Below, piece by piece: positions 7,829 through 13,580 of a stretch of 13,580 bases of DNA (position 1 is its first letter; each line of letters begins with the position of its first letter). A program made the translations under genes and the position numbers. Under the pieces are notes generated by a model, which saw nothing but the letters and a program-made list of their open reading frames with translations, made no database searches and had not been told where the DNA came from. Source of the stretch: Gammaproteobacteria bacterium (GTDB lineage Bacteria; Pseudomonadota; Gammaproteobacteria; Pseudomonadales; M0112); the NCBI GenBank assembly GCA_006227085.1, contig SBFY01000190.1, positions 1 through 13,580 of the forward strand, in the 5' to 3' direction.

Positions 7829-8572
7829 ATGGCGGTGGTGTTCTCAAGGCAGGTGGCAGGCGAGCGTTATGAAATCCGTACTGCTGGCCACAGTGTCCGC
7901 CTGTATACCAACGGTGTGCTGCACACCCAATATCATCCGCAGCGGCGGGTGACCGGTGGGGTCTGGGACTTGCTGGCCTTGCCGGCATTGGCCCTGCCAC
8001 AGGCCAAACGGGTGTTGCTGCTGGGTGTGGGTGGCGGTGCGGCCATACACCTGTTGCGGGACTGGTGCCCCGGTGTGCAGGTCACCGGTGTGGAATTGAA
8101 TGCCATGCACCTCACGCTGGCAAAACGGTTTTTCAGCTTGAAGGGGCGCGACATCACCCTGGTGCAGGGTGATGCACGGGCTTTTGTCGAAGGCTACCGT
8201 GGCGAGCCCTTCGATATGGTGATTGAAGACCTGTTTGGCGGTAATGGTGAGCCTGATCGCTCTTTTGCGGCCGATCGTGACTGGTGTAATGCCTTGGGCC
8301 GGCTGGTGAATGAGCGTGGTGTGCTGGTGATTAACACGCTGGAGCGGAAACAGTTGCGCGACACCGCCTTGCTCAGTGATCGCAGCGTGCGGCAACAATG
8401 GCAAAGCCATCTGTGCTTGACCTTGCCCGCTTATGCGAACGTGGTGGGCGTGTTTTACCGGCAAGCGATCACGCCTGCGCAATTGCGTCGCGCCGTGCGT
8501 GCTGATGCAACTCGCCTGAAACAGGAGCGTGCCGGGCAGTTGCGCTACCGGATAGGGGTGTGCGCACCATGA
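7829..8572 (+). CDS. Spermidine-synthase-like SAM-binding protein
   Basis: This 247-residue protein has the class I methyltransferase fold of the polyamine synthase type. Motif I is VLLLGVGGGA (62-71), the acidic cofactor residue is Glu89 in VTGVELN, and QGDARAF (113-119) contacts the adenine end. The active-site strand reads FDMVIEDLFGG (128-138). Polyamine synthases carry two aspartates here (D-x-x-D); Asp134 is present, but the second position is Gly137. The N-terminal beta domain is also very short. I therefore infer that it is probably not a true spermidine synthase; it may be a methyltransferase or aminopropyltransferase of unknown substrate. A GGAGG site lies six bases before the ATG. 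Its stop overlaps the next start (ATGA), so the two proteins are likely co-translated. Confidence 0.8.
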   Translation: MAVVFSRQVAGERYEIRTAGHSVRLYTNGVLHTQYHPQRRVTGGVWDLLALPALALPQAKRVLLLGVGGGAAIHLLRDWCPGVQVTGVELNAMHLTLAKRFFSLKGRDITLVQGDARAFVEGYRGEPFDMVIEDLFGGNGEPDRSFAADRDWCNALGRLVNERGVLVINTLERKQLRDTALLSDRSVRQQWQSHLCLTLPAYANVVGVFYRQAITPAQLRRAVRADATRLKQERAGQLRYRIGVCAP

Positions 8573-8973
8573 AAGTGCCGGTTTGCCCCTGTTGCCAGGA
8601 AAAGATGGCAAGCACGTCTGCCAATGAAGTACTGGTGTATTCCTGTTTGTATTGTTCAGGGCATTGGGTCCCCCGGAAATCAATAGACAGGCTGTTCTCC
8701 CTCGCGGGGCGCAAGCTTTCGTCAAGCGGGTTGCTATCGAAGGCTGGCCAACACACATCCGGGAAATGTTGTGCACAGTGTGCGAACCAGGCAATGAGAG
8801 CCTTGGTGATGGAGGGTGTCGAGATTGATGTTTGCCCAGCGTGTGCGGGGATATTTTTTGATGCGGATGAGTTGCGAAAAGTTGTCCCAGTGACATTTCC
8901 GGTCAAGGAAGGAATGACCACATGGTTTTTATTGGAAGGGTTGGCCGGTTTGTTGTCAGCCATCTTTTTGTGA
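8569..8973 (+). CDS. Double TFIIB-type zinc-ribbon protein with C-terminal hydrophobic tail
   Basis: The 134-residue product contains two successive copies of the zf-TFIIB pattern. Copy one has CPCC at 6-9, and CLYC at 26-29 followed by SGHW and a Leu-rich end. Copy two has CAQC at 68-71, and CPAC at 89-92 followed by AGIFFDADELRKV. Each can bind one zinc through four cysteines. Residues 118-134 (TWFLLEGLAGLLSAIFL) are hydrophobic and end the protein, suggesting a membrane tail or a buried helix. I chose the ATG at 8569, which overlaps the upstream stop by four bases; a GTG at 8560 is less likely. Proteins of this family are common in bacteria but mostly uncharacterised. The tight coupling to the SAM-binding protein suggests shared function. 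Base composition starts to fall in this gene. Confidence 0.78.
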   Translation: MKVPVCPCCQEKMASTSANEVLVYSCLYCSGHWVPRKSIDRLFSLAGRKLSSSGLLSKAGQHTSGKCCAQCANQAMRALVMEGVEIDVCPACAGIFFDADELRKVVPVTFPVKEGMTTWFLLEGLAGLLSAIFL

Positions 8974-9038
8974 TATTGCGATGTGATCAAGGCAGTCATG
9001 CTATTGCTGCCCGTGGGTTTTTATAGAAGGAATGAATC

Positions 9039-9818
9039 ATGTTGAAGCGACCCTTGGTTGCAGCTGTGAAGCAGGTTTTTCGCGCAGTCAATCGACTTGG
9101 TTGGCAGCGACAGTGCTACGTGTGCAGGAAAACCTTTGCTTCCTTCAGTCGGTACCGGGGCGGCTCTCGTCGCCAGCCTGACTTCCAGGAAAAACTGGAT
9201 TATGCAGGCAGTGATGTGGACCATTTTGGCTGCATGTATTGCGGTGCGCATGACCGGGAAAGGCATCTCTTCATGTTTTTCGATGCATTGGGTTTATGGG
9301 AGCGAATGACATCAGCACATGTGTTGCATTTCGCGCCGGAGAAAAACCTCTCCCCGAAAATCATTTCACATTCGCCAGCGTTATATGTGAAAGCAGATTT
9401 TTATCCAACGGATGACAGCGTCCGGAAAATTGATGCAACCGATATCCCGTTTGCTGATGAGGCATTTGATGTGTTGGTGGCGAATCATGTGCTCGAGCAT
9501 ATCCCGGACTACCGTAAAGCATTGTCCGAGTTTTACCGGGTGCTCAAACCCAATGGCCTGGCCATCCTGCAGACGCCATATTCCAGGCTTTTGAAGAAAA
9601 ACTTTGAGGATGATGGCATCACAGGGGATGCCGCAAGGCTGTTTTTCTATGGACAGGAAGACCATGTCCGGGTGTTTGGCGAAGAGGATTTTTTCCGTGC
9701 GCTGGAAGATGCGGGTTTCAAATTGCGGATCCAGCGGCATGATGCATATTTTGATGCAGCCACCACAGCCCGTTATGGCATACCGGCCAGGGAAGACCTG
9801 GTGATGCTGGAAAAATAA
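9039..9818 (+). CDS. Class I SAM-dependent methyltransferase with N-terminal cysteine pairs
   Basis: The 259-residue protein starts with a basic segment and two Cys pairs, CYVC (26-29) and CMYC (65-68), which probably form a zinc ribbon. The methyltransferase domain follows: motif I-like VLHFAPEKNLS (95-105), KADFYP (118-123) for the cofactor acid, IDATDIPFADEAFDVLVANHVLEHIPD (131-157 in part) and FYRVLKPNGLAILQTP (165-180). The late motif GQEDHVRVFG (205-214) is typical of a subgroup often found in surface-glycan gene clusters; a glycan substrate is inference, and no such cluster is seen here. A GAAGG site precedes the ATG. It lies 65 bases after the zinc-ribbon gene on the same strand, so it may or may not share its transcript. 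GC content is clearly lower than in flanking genes, which could mean transfer. Confidence 0.85.
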   Translation: MLKRPLVAAVKQVFRAVNRLGWQRQCYVCRKTFASFSRYRGGSRRQPDFQEKLDYAGSDVDHFGCMYCGAHDRERHLFMFFDALGLWERMTSAHVLHFAPEKNLSPKIISHSPALYVKADFYPTDDSVRKIDATDIPFADEAFDVLVANHVLEHIPDYRKALSEFYRVLKPNGLAILQTPYSRLLKKNFEDDGITGDAARLFFYGQEDHVRVFGEEDFFRALEDAGFKLRIQRHDAYFDAATTARYGIPAREDLVMLEK

Positions 9819-9894
9819 TACGCTTCCCCCATCGAGATCGGCGGGTCACGGGTGGGCCTGATGGGATGCCGGGTCTATGCCCTGCCTGCCAGGA

Positions 9895-10329
9895 TTACCG
9901 GCATTGCCTGGGGCGGTAAATCGCCGCCAGTGTGCCGCCTTCGCACGTCCAGGTGACCGAGCCGGCCTGGCTGTGTCCCTGGAACACCAGGGTGCCATCC
10001 CCGGCACGGACGTTGTAACGGACTTCGATCCTTCCTTCCGGTAATACCGCGATGCCGTCGACGGCATCGCGCTGGAAGGCGTCTGCCTCGGGCAGCCCCG
10101 CGGCCTGGTTATCGACAGGCCAGTGGCGCTGGCTGGCGTGGTATTCCGTCAGGGCCAGCTTGTGGCGCCCCAGCATCGCCAGGCCCTCGGCAACGTGGGC
10201 ACGCGTGGTGTAAACACCATAAATGGCAACGCTGGTGGCCATCAGGATGCCGATGATCAAGGTAACGATCATCAGCTCGACCAAGGTGTGGCCTGCCTGC
10301 CGGCGGAGTTGTGGTGGGCATAAGCTCAT
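9895..10329 (-). CDS. Type IV pilin (PilA-like), solitary
   Basis: The 144-residue protein has a class III (prepilin) signal. The short basic leader MSLCPPQLRRQAG ends in Gly13, and the mature protein starts HTLVELMIVTLIIGILMATS with Glu18 at the conserved +5 position. It would be cleaved and N-methylated by a prepilin peptidase and assembled into a pilus or pseudopilus. The C-terminus WTCEGG to RPRQC has Cys129 and Cys143 spaced as in the disulfide loop of major pilins (W-x-C ... C-R end). Length fits PilA-type pilins. The +1 residue is His, where Phe or Met is usual. No pilus assembly genes adjoin it: it is convergent with the methyltransferase gene and separated from the LLM gene by a terminator. 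The ribosome binding site is weak (GAAAAG). It may be a minor or alternative pilin. Confidence 0.85.
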   Translation of the reverse strand: MSLCPPQLRRQAGHTLVELMIVTLIIGILMATSVAIYGVYTTRAHVAEGLAMLGRHKLALTEYHASQRHWPVDNQAAGLPEADAFQRDAVDGIAVLPEGRIEVRYNVRAGDGTLVFQGHSQAGSVTWTCEGGTLAAIYRPRQCR

Positions 10330-10379
10330 CTTTTCAGTGTAAGCCGGTCACTGGCTGGGAAAATGAGGGATATCAAACA

Positions 10380-10403
10380 AAAAGCCACCCGAAGGTGGCT
10401 TTT
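10380..10403 (-). terminator. Rho-independent terminator of the LLM oxidoreductase gene
   Basis: Read on the minus strand, AAAAGCCACC and GGTGGCTTTT form a ten-pair stem closed by a stable TTCG tetraloop and followed by T-rich sequence. It lies about 42 bases after the stop at 10446 and before the pilin gene, so the pilin gene probably has its own promoter. Confidence 0.88.
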
Positions 10404-10445
10404 GCTGGATGAATGGCCTACCCAGGATTGCCGCCGGGCGCTATA

Positions 10446-11321
10446 TCAGGCGCTTTTGGCGATGATCTCGTTGGCAAACCAGTCGATAGCGACTTTCTTT
10501 TCTTCCACGGTTTGCGTGTCCGGCTTGCCGGCGTAAGCATCGCGGAAGCCGATGATGCACTCGGTCACACCCATATCGCGTAATTGCTTCACGCCGTCGA
10601 CGCTGTAGGCATCGGCGGTGATGGCGTGGATTTCGAATGGCTTGTTGTCGGTGCCGAATTCCTTGCGGTAGGTGTTGAGCTTGTCGATCAGCGGTTTCAG
10701 GGTCTCGATGGTGCCGCCGGCGTGGATCCAGCCATCGCCGGTGCGGGCGGCACGCTTCAAGGCGACATCGGCATGGCCGCCGAACAGGATCGGCACGGGC
10801 TCGCTCGGTACCGGGCAGATCTTGCAAGGCGGGATCTGGTAGTACTCGCTGTCGTAGCCGTAGTAGTCACCGGTCATCAGGCCGCGGATGATGTCGATCA
10901 TCTCGTCCATGCGCTTGCCACGGCCTTCCCAGCGTTCACCGCAGATCTGGAAATCCTCAATCCACGGGCTCAGGCCCACGCCGAAGGCGAAGCGGTTGTT
11001 GGTCATCACCGCCACGGTGGAGACCTGCTTGGCCACAATCACCGGGTTGCGGATTGGCAGTTTCACCACGCTGGTAGTGAAGCGCAGCTTGGGCGCCACG
11101 ACGCCGAGCGCGGGGATGGCACAAAACGGTTCCAGGAAAGGTACACCTTCGAGGAAATTGCGGCTGCCGTCGGCGTTATACGGGTATTTGGTGTCGGCTT
11201 CCTGCGGGTAGCAGATGCTGTCCGGGAAGGTGAAACCCTGGAAGCCGGCTTCCTCGGCGATTTTGGCGAGCGGCAGGTATTGCTCGGGTGGGCACATGGT
11301 GGCGTGGAAGGCAAAGCGCAT
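10446..11321 (-). CDS. LLM-class (luciferase-like) flavin- or F420-dependent oxidoreductase
   Basis: The 291-residue protein is a bacterial-luciferase-like TIM barrel. Typical blocks are LAKIAEEAGFQGFTFPDS (18-35), LRFTTSVVKLPIRNP (79-93), QVSTVAVMTNNRFAFGVGLSPW (99-120 in part), ERWEGRGKRMDEMIDIIRGL (129-148), VPILFGGHADVALKRAARTGDGWI (176-199 in part) and a C-terminal MGVTECIIGF. This subgroup is often labelled F420-dependent, but most gammaproteobacteria do not make F420, so reduced FMN is a fair alternative. The gene is divergent from a flavin reductase gene, which supports an FMNH2-fed two-component enzyme (inference). The substrate is unknown. A GAGGAG site precedes the ATG, and a clear terminator follows at 10380-10403. 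Confidence 0.88.
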   Translation of the reverse strand: MRFAFHATMCPPEQYLPLAKIAEEAGFQGFTFPDSICYPQEADTKYPYNADGSRNFLEGVPFLEPFCAIPALGVVAPKLRFTTSVVKLPIRNPVIVAKQVSTVAVMTNNRFAFGVGLSPWIEDFQICGERWEGRGKRMDEMIDIIRGLMTGDYYGYDSEYYQIPPCKICPVPSEPVPILFGGHADVALKRAARTGDGWIHAGGTIETLKPLIDKLNTYRKEFGTDNKPFEIHAITADAYSVDGVKQLRDMGVTECIIGFRDAYAGKPDTQTVEEKKVAIDWFANEIIAKSA

Positions 11322-11406
11322 GGTGGGCTCCTCGTGTGGGTCCTGTCATCATTGGGCCATAATACGTCGGCTATCATACAAGGGTTCACCCGCCATCAGG
11401 ATTACC
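11322..11406. promoter_or_regulatory. Divergent promoter spacer between LLM and flavin reductase genes
   Basis: This 85-base spacer must drive both genes. On the minus strand TATTAT (11359-11364) is a good -10 for the LLM gene, but no convincing -35 lies upstream. On the plus strand TATCAT (11372-11377) could be a -10 for the flavin reductase gene, also with a weak -35. The closeness of both elements would let one regulator control both genes. AGGA at 11397-11400 is the ribosome binding site of the flavin reductase. Confidence 0.3.
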
Positions 11407-12015
11407 ATGCAGATACATCCCCCGTCACTGTCCCCGAACCGCATGTATCACCTGATGATCCAGTCTGTCGTGCCACGGCCGATTGCCTGGATCCTCAGCG
11501 ATAATGGCGATGATTCGCTTAACCTGGCGCCATTCTCGTATTTCAATGCCGTTTGCAGTGACCCGCCGGTATTCATGGTGTCGATCGGTCGCAAGGCCGA
11601 TGGCGGCGACAAGGACACGGCCCGCAACCTGGTCGAGCGCAAGCACTGTGTGGTGCATATCCCGCACCGGGAAATGGCGGTGGATGTCAGTGAGACCTCG
11701 CGACCCTTGCCGTTTGGTGAATCCGAACTGGCCCGGCAAGGGTTGGCAACGGTGCCGTTTGGCGATTTTCCGTTGCCGCGCCTGCAGGATGCACGGGTGG
11801 CATTTGCCTGCACCTTGCACAGCACGCAGGAGTTGGGCAAGCAGTTGCTGGTGTTTCTGCAGGTGCAATCGGTGTGGCTGGATGATGCGATCACCAGCAC
11901 CGATGATAAAGGCCGCATCCACGTGGATGCGCAGGCGCTGGATCCCCTCGGCCGTTTGGGGGGTGACGATTACAGTTTCAGTGGTGGCAGCATCACGGTG
12001 CCACGACCATGGTGA
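11407..12015 (+). CDS. Flavin reductase family protein
   Basis: The 202-residue product has the FMN-binding split-barrel fold of the flavin reductase / DIM6-NTAB family. Visible signatures are VVPRPIAWILS (21-31), NLAPFSYFNAVCSDPP (39-54), the phosphate-contact segment KDTARNL (69-75), CVVHIP (81-86) and a C-terminal DPLGRLGGDDYSF (179-191), where Leu-Gly-Arg-Leu-Gly-Gly is well conserved. Such proteins reduce FMN with NAD(P)H for a partner monooxygenase, or act as stand-alone flavoproteins. I chose the ATG at 11407, with AGGA six bases upstream; the frame is open further back to 11215, but that part runs over the LLM gene and lacks family sequence. It is divergent from the LLM gene and overlaps the lipoprotein gene by seven bases. 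Confidence 0.88.
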   Translation: MQIHPPSLSPNRMYHLMIQSVVPRPIAWILSDNGDDSLNLAPFSYFNAVCSDPPVFMVSIGRKADGGDKDTARNLVERKHCVVHIPHREMAVDVSETSRPLPFGESELARQGLATVPFGDFPLPRLQDARVAFACTLHSTQELGKQLLVFLQVQSVWLDDAITSTDDKGRIHVDAQALDPLGRLGGDDYSFSGGSITVPRPW

Positions 12016-12800
12016 AGTACTGGGTGTTAGTGATGGCGTTGCTGCTGGCGGCTTGTGCGGAGCCTCCGGGCGATGGCCGCATGGGTATGCTGTCGGGCGA
12101 GATTTCTGCAACCACGATCAAGGGCATGCGTAACCTGTCAGGCATCACGCGCCATGATGACAGTGGCCGGTTGTGGATGGTCAGCAACAACCCGATGATG
12201 TTGTACGAAGCAGGCCTGGATGGTCATGTACTGCGTTCGGTTGCGCTGTATGCGTTTGCAGACCCCGAAGACCTGGTCTGGTTGAAAGACAATCGCTTTG
12301 CCATTGTCGAAGAGCGGGCGCACCGCATCAGTATCATCGACATCCCCGCCGATGTTGATCGGGTGCATCAATCGATGTCTGTACGGGTCATTGATTTGCC
12401 GCCAGTGGGGGAAAACAACAAAGGGTATGAGGGTCTGGCGTATGATCGCGCACGTGACATCCTGTTTGTTGCGAAAGAGTCTGGTCCTGACCATATCCTG
12501 GTGTTTGCAGGCACGCATCATGATGTGATCCCGCAGGTGAGTGTGTTTCCCTACACGGTGCCAGCCGGTGATGACGTGGCGGGAATCTATTTTGATCACG
12601 AACACCAGAGCTTGCTGGTGTTGCATGAACGTTCGCGGGTGCTGGTTGAAGTGGACATGTCTGGACGGGTGTTGCAACGGCTCAAATTGGGCGACTGGTG
12701 GTGGGGCATCCGCCAGCCGGAAGGGATCACCGTTGGGCCATTCGGGCAGGTGTTTGTTGTCGGCGAGCCCAACCGCTTTTACCGCTTCCATTTACAGTGA
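12009..12800 (+). CDS. SdiA-regulated-domain (YjiK-like) lipoprotein
   Basis: The N-terminus MVKYWVLVMALLLAAC is a lipoprotein signal, with the modified Cys at residue 16. The 263-residue product then shows the beta-propeller repeats of the SdiA-regulated family: LSGITRHDDSGRLWMVSNN, PEDLVWLKDNRFAIVEER, NKGYEGLAYDRARDILFVAKE, DVAGIYFDHEHQSLLVLHE and the closing RQPEGITVGPFGQVFVVGEPN. The name comes from an enterobacterial quorum-sensing target and does not imply SdiA here. Function is unknown; a periplasmic or outer-membrane-attached binding protein or hydrolase-like propeller is possible. It overlaps the flavin reductase gene by seven bases, so it is probably translated from the same transcript, although their roles have no evident link. 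Ribosome binding is weak, consistent with coupling. Confidence 0.87.
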   Translation: MVKYWVLVMALLLAACAEPPGDGRMGMLSGEISATTIKGMRNLSGITRHDDSGRLWMVSNNPMMLYEAGLDGHVLRSVALYAFADPEDLVWLKDNRFAIVEERAHRISIIDIPADVDRVHQSMSVRVIDLPPVGENNKGYEGLAYDRARDILFVAKESGPDHILVFAGTHHDVIPQVSVFPYTVPAGDDVAGIYFDHEHQSLLVLHERSRVLVEVDMSGRVLQRLKLGDWWWGIRQPEGITVGPFGQVFVVGEPNRFYRFHLQ

Positions 12801-12826
12801 TCACAGCCCGTTGCCGGGCTGTGATC
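12799..12826. terminator. Perfect 12-bp hairpin between convergent genes
   Basis: GATCACAGCCCG and CGGGCTGTGATC pair perfectly around a TTGC loop, starting inside the stop codon of the lipoprotein gene. Neither side has a clear T-run, so it is not a canonical rho-independent terminator. Its place between convergent stops (12800 and 12849) suggests a transcription end or mRNA 3'-end stabiliser for both genes. Confidence 0.6.
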
Positions 12827-12848
12827 CTGCTGCTATTGGCATCCGTGC

Positions 12849-13580
12849 CTAGAATTGCACGCGCACACCGGTCTCGAAGCGCCGGCCAGCCTCCGGTGCG
12901 ATATCCCGCAGATATGACACGCTGTTACGCACTTCGTCATCAAGCAGGTTCAGCCCGCGGATAAACCAGGTGGCTTGCTGGTCATCGTGCTTCCAGAACA
13001 CCCAGTCAATGCTGGCATCGATCAAGGTGTAGCCGCCGGTTGCCGTTTCATTGATGCCGGGGCGGTCTTGCTCCTGTGCCCGCGTCCAGCGCAGCTCACT
13101 GTTGACCGATGCCCAGTCCCATTGCAGGGCAGCACCGTAACGCAGTGGTGGCAGGCGCGGAATATCGCCGGTCTTGTCGAATTCACCGCGCACATAGTCA
13201 GTGAATACCAGCAGCTCGAGGCGATCGCCGGCCGGTGTTGGCAAAGGCAAGCCGGCTTCGAGCTCGTAACCGTAGAACACCGCATCCTGCTGGCTGTAGC
13301 GATACACCGGCAGGCATTCGTCTTCATCGGCCGCCGTGCAGCTGTTTTCAAACGCTTCAATGTCTTCATTAAACACGCGGCCAGTATTGAGTGCGGCAAT
13401 GTAGTCATTGACGTGGTTGTAGAACACATTGGCCGAGGCATGCCAGCGGCCGGTATAGCGGTAACCGAACTCGGCATTCACCGAGACTTCCGTGTCGAGT
13501 GACGGGTTGCCTTGTTCATAACTGGCGGTGGCTTCATGCACGCCATCACTGAACAATTCTTCCACGGCAGGCGCGCGTTC
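12849..13580 (-). CDS. TonB-dependent outer-membrane receptor, C-terminal part (5' end outside window)
   Basis: The visible 243 residues are the end of an outer-membrane beta-barrel that imports a bound ligand with TonB energy. The frame runs to the window edge and starts ERAPAVEELFSDGVHEATAS, followed by YEQGNPSLDTE, the conserved barrel block of the family. Alternating hydrophobic strands follow (SANVFYNHVNDYI, FYGYELEAGLPL, DYVRGEFD, ASIDWVFWK, FIRGLNLLDDEVRNSVSYLRD), and the protein ends in RVQF, the terminal Phe used for barrel assembly. The block around RAPAVEELFSDGVHEAT and the later YRYSQQDAVFYGYELE resemble ZnuD-like receptors, which suggests a metal ligand; this is inference from remembered family patterns. 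An acidic loop closed by two cysteines (visible residues 81 and 89) is present. The plug and TonB box are outside the window. Confidence 0.9.
   Translation of the reverse strand, partial: ERAPAVEELFSDGVHEATASYEQGNPSLDTEVSVNAEFGYRYTGRWHASANVFYNHVNDYIAALNTGRVFNEDIEAFENSCTAADEDECLPVYRYSQQDAVFYGYELEAGLPLPTPAGDRLELLVFTDYVRGEFDKTGDIPRLPPLRYGAALQWDWASVNSELRWTRAQEQDRPGINETATGGYTLIDASIDWVFWKHDDQQATWFIRGLNLLDDEVRNSVSYLRDIAPEAGRRFETGVRVQF

Noticed and set aside
7844..8896. 350-codon open frame on the minus strand across two plus-strand genes
   Set aside because: Its translation has no recognisable family, and both genes on the opposite strand have clear conserved motifs and good start sites. It is a by-product of their codon usage.
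8991..9022. Possible terminator between the zinc-ribbon and methyltransferase genes
   Set aside because: The stem is only GGCAG/CTGCC with an 11-base loop, and the T-run begins six bases after it. Too weak to call.
10330..10341. TACACT as a -10 element just before the pilin start
   Set aside because: Transcription would start at the start codon itself, and no -35 element is seen; a leaderless pilin mRNA is unlikely.
9888..10440. Short similar sequences (CCAGGATT followed by a GC-rich run) at about 9889 and 10424
   Set aside because: Only about eight bases match and the flanks differ, so chance is a sufficient explanation.

Overview
The window looks like chromosomal DNA of an aerobic Gram-negative proteobacterium, most likely a gammaproteobacterium. 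The signs are an RND pump with a lipoprotein adaptor, a TonB-dependent receptor, a type IV pilin, an SdiA-regulated-type lipoprotein, and moderately GC-rich coding DNA. Coding density is high, no gap between genes exceeds about 155 bases, and I see no tRNA, rRNA, transposase, CRISPR array or phage gene. The species cannot be named from the sequence alone.

Layout. (1) 1-2237, plus strand: the C-terminal part of a phosphate acetyl/butyryltransferase, a short acetate/propionate kinase overlapping it by ATGA, and a small membrane-anchored protein of unknown function, closed by a bidirectional hairpin terminator. (2) 2280-3407, minus: a nitronate monooxygenase-family flavoprotein with a good sigma70-type promoter. 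(3) 3562-7737, minus: a two-gene RND efflux operon (adaptor, then permease) with no outer-membrane channel in view. (4) 7829-9818, plus: a spermidine-synthase-like methyltransferase-fold protein, a double TFIIB-type zinc-ribbon protein overlapping it by ATGA, and a second methyltransferase with its own N-terminal cysteine pairs. Base composition falls in this block. (5) 9895-10329, minus: a solitary type IV pilin. (6) 10446-11321 minus and 11407-12800 plus: a luciferase-like (LLM) oxidoreductase divergent from a flavin reductase, which overlaps an SdiA-regulated-type lipoprotein gene. (7) 12849-13580, minus: the C-terminal third or so of a TonB-dependent receptor running off the right edge.

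How the genes may work together. The first block would convert acyl-CoA to acyl phosphate and then to free acid plus ATP. The LLM oxidoreductase and flavin reductase form a plausible two-component flavin system. The RND pair needs a TolC-type partner from elsewhere. The least explained part is 7829-9818, where two SAM-methyltransferase-fold proteins flank a small zinc-ribbon protein with a hydrophobic tail. I do not see a clear, self-evident novel system. That cluster and the solitary pilin are the best candidates for closer study.
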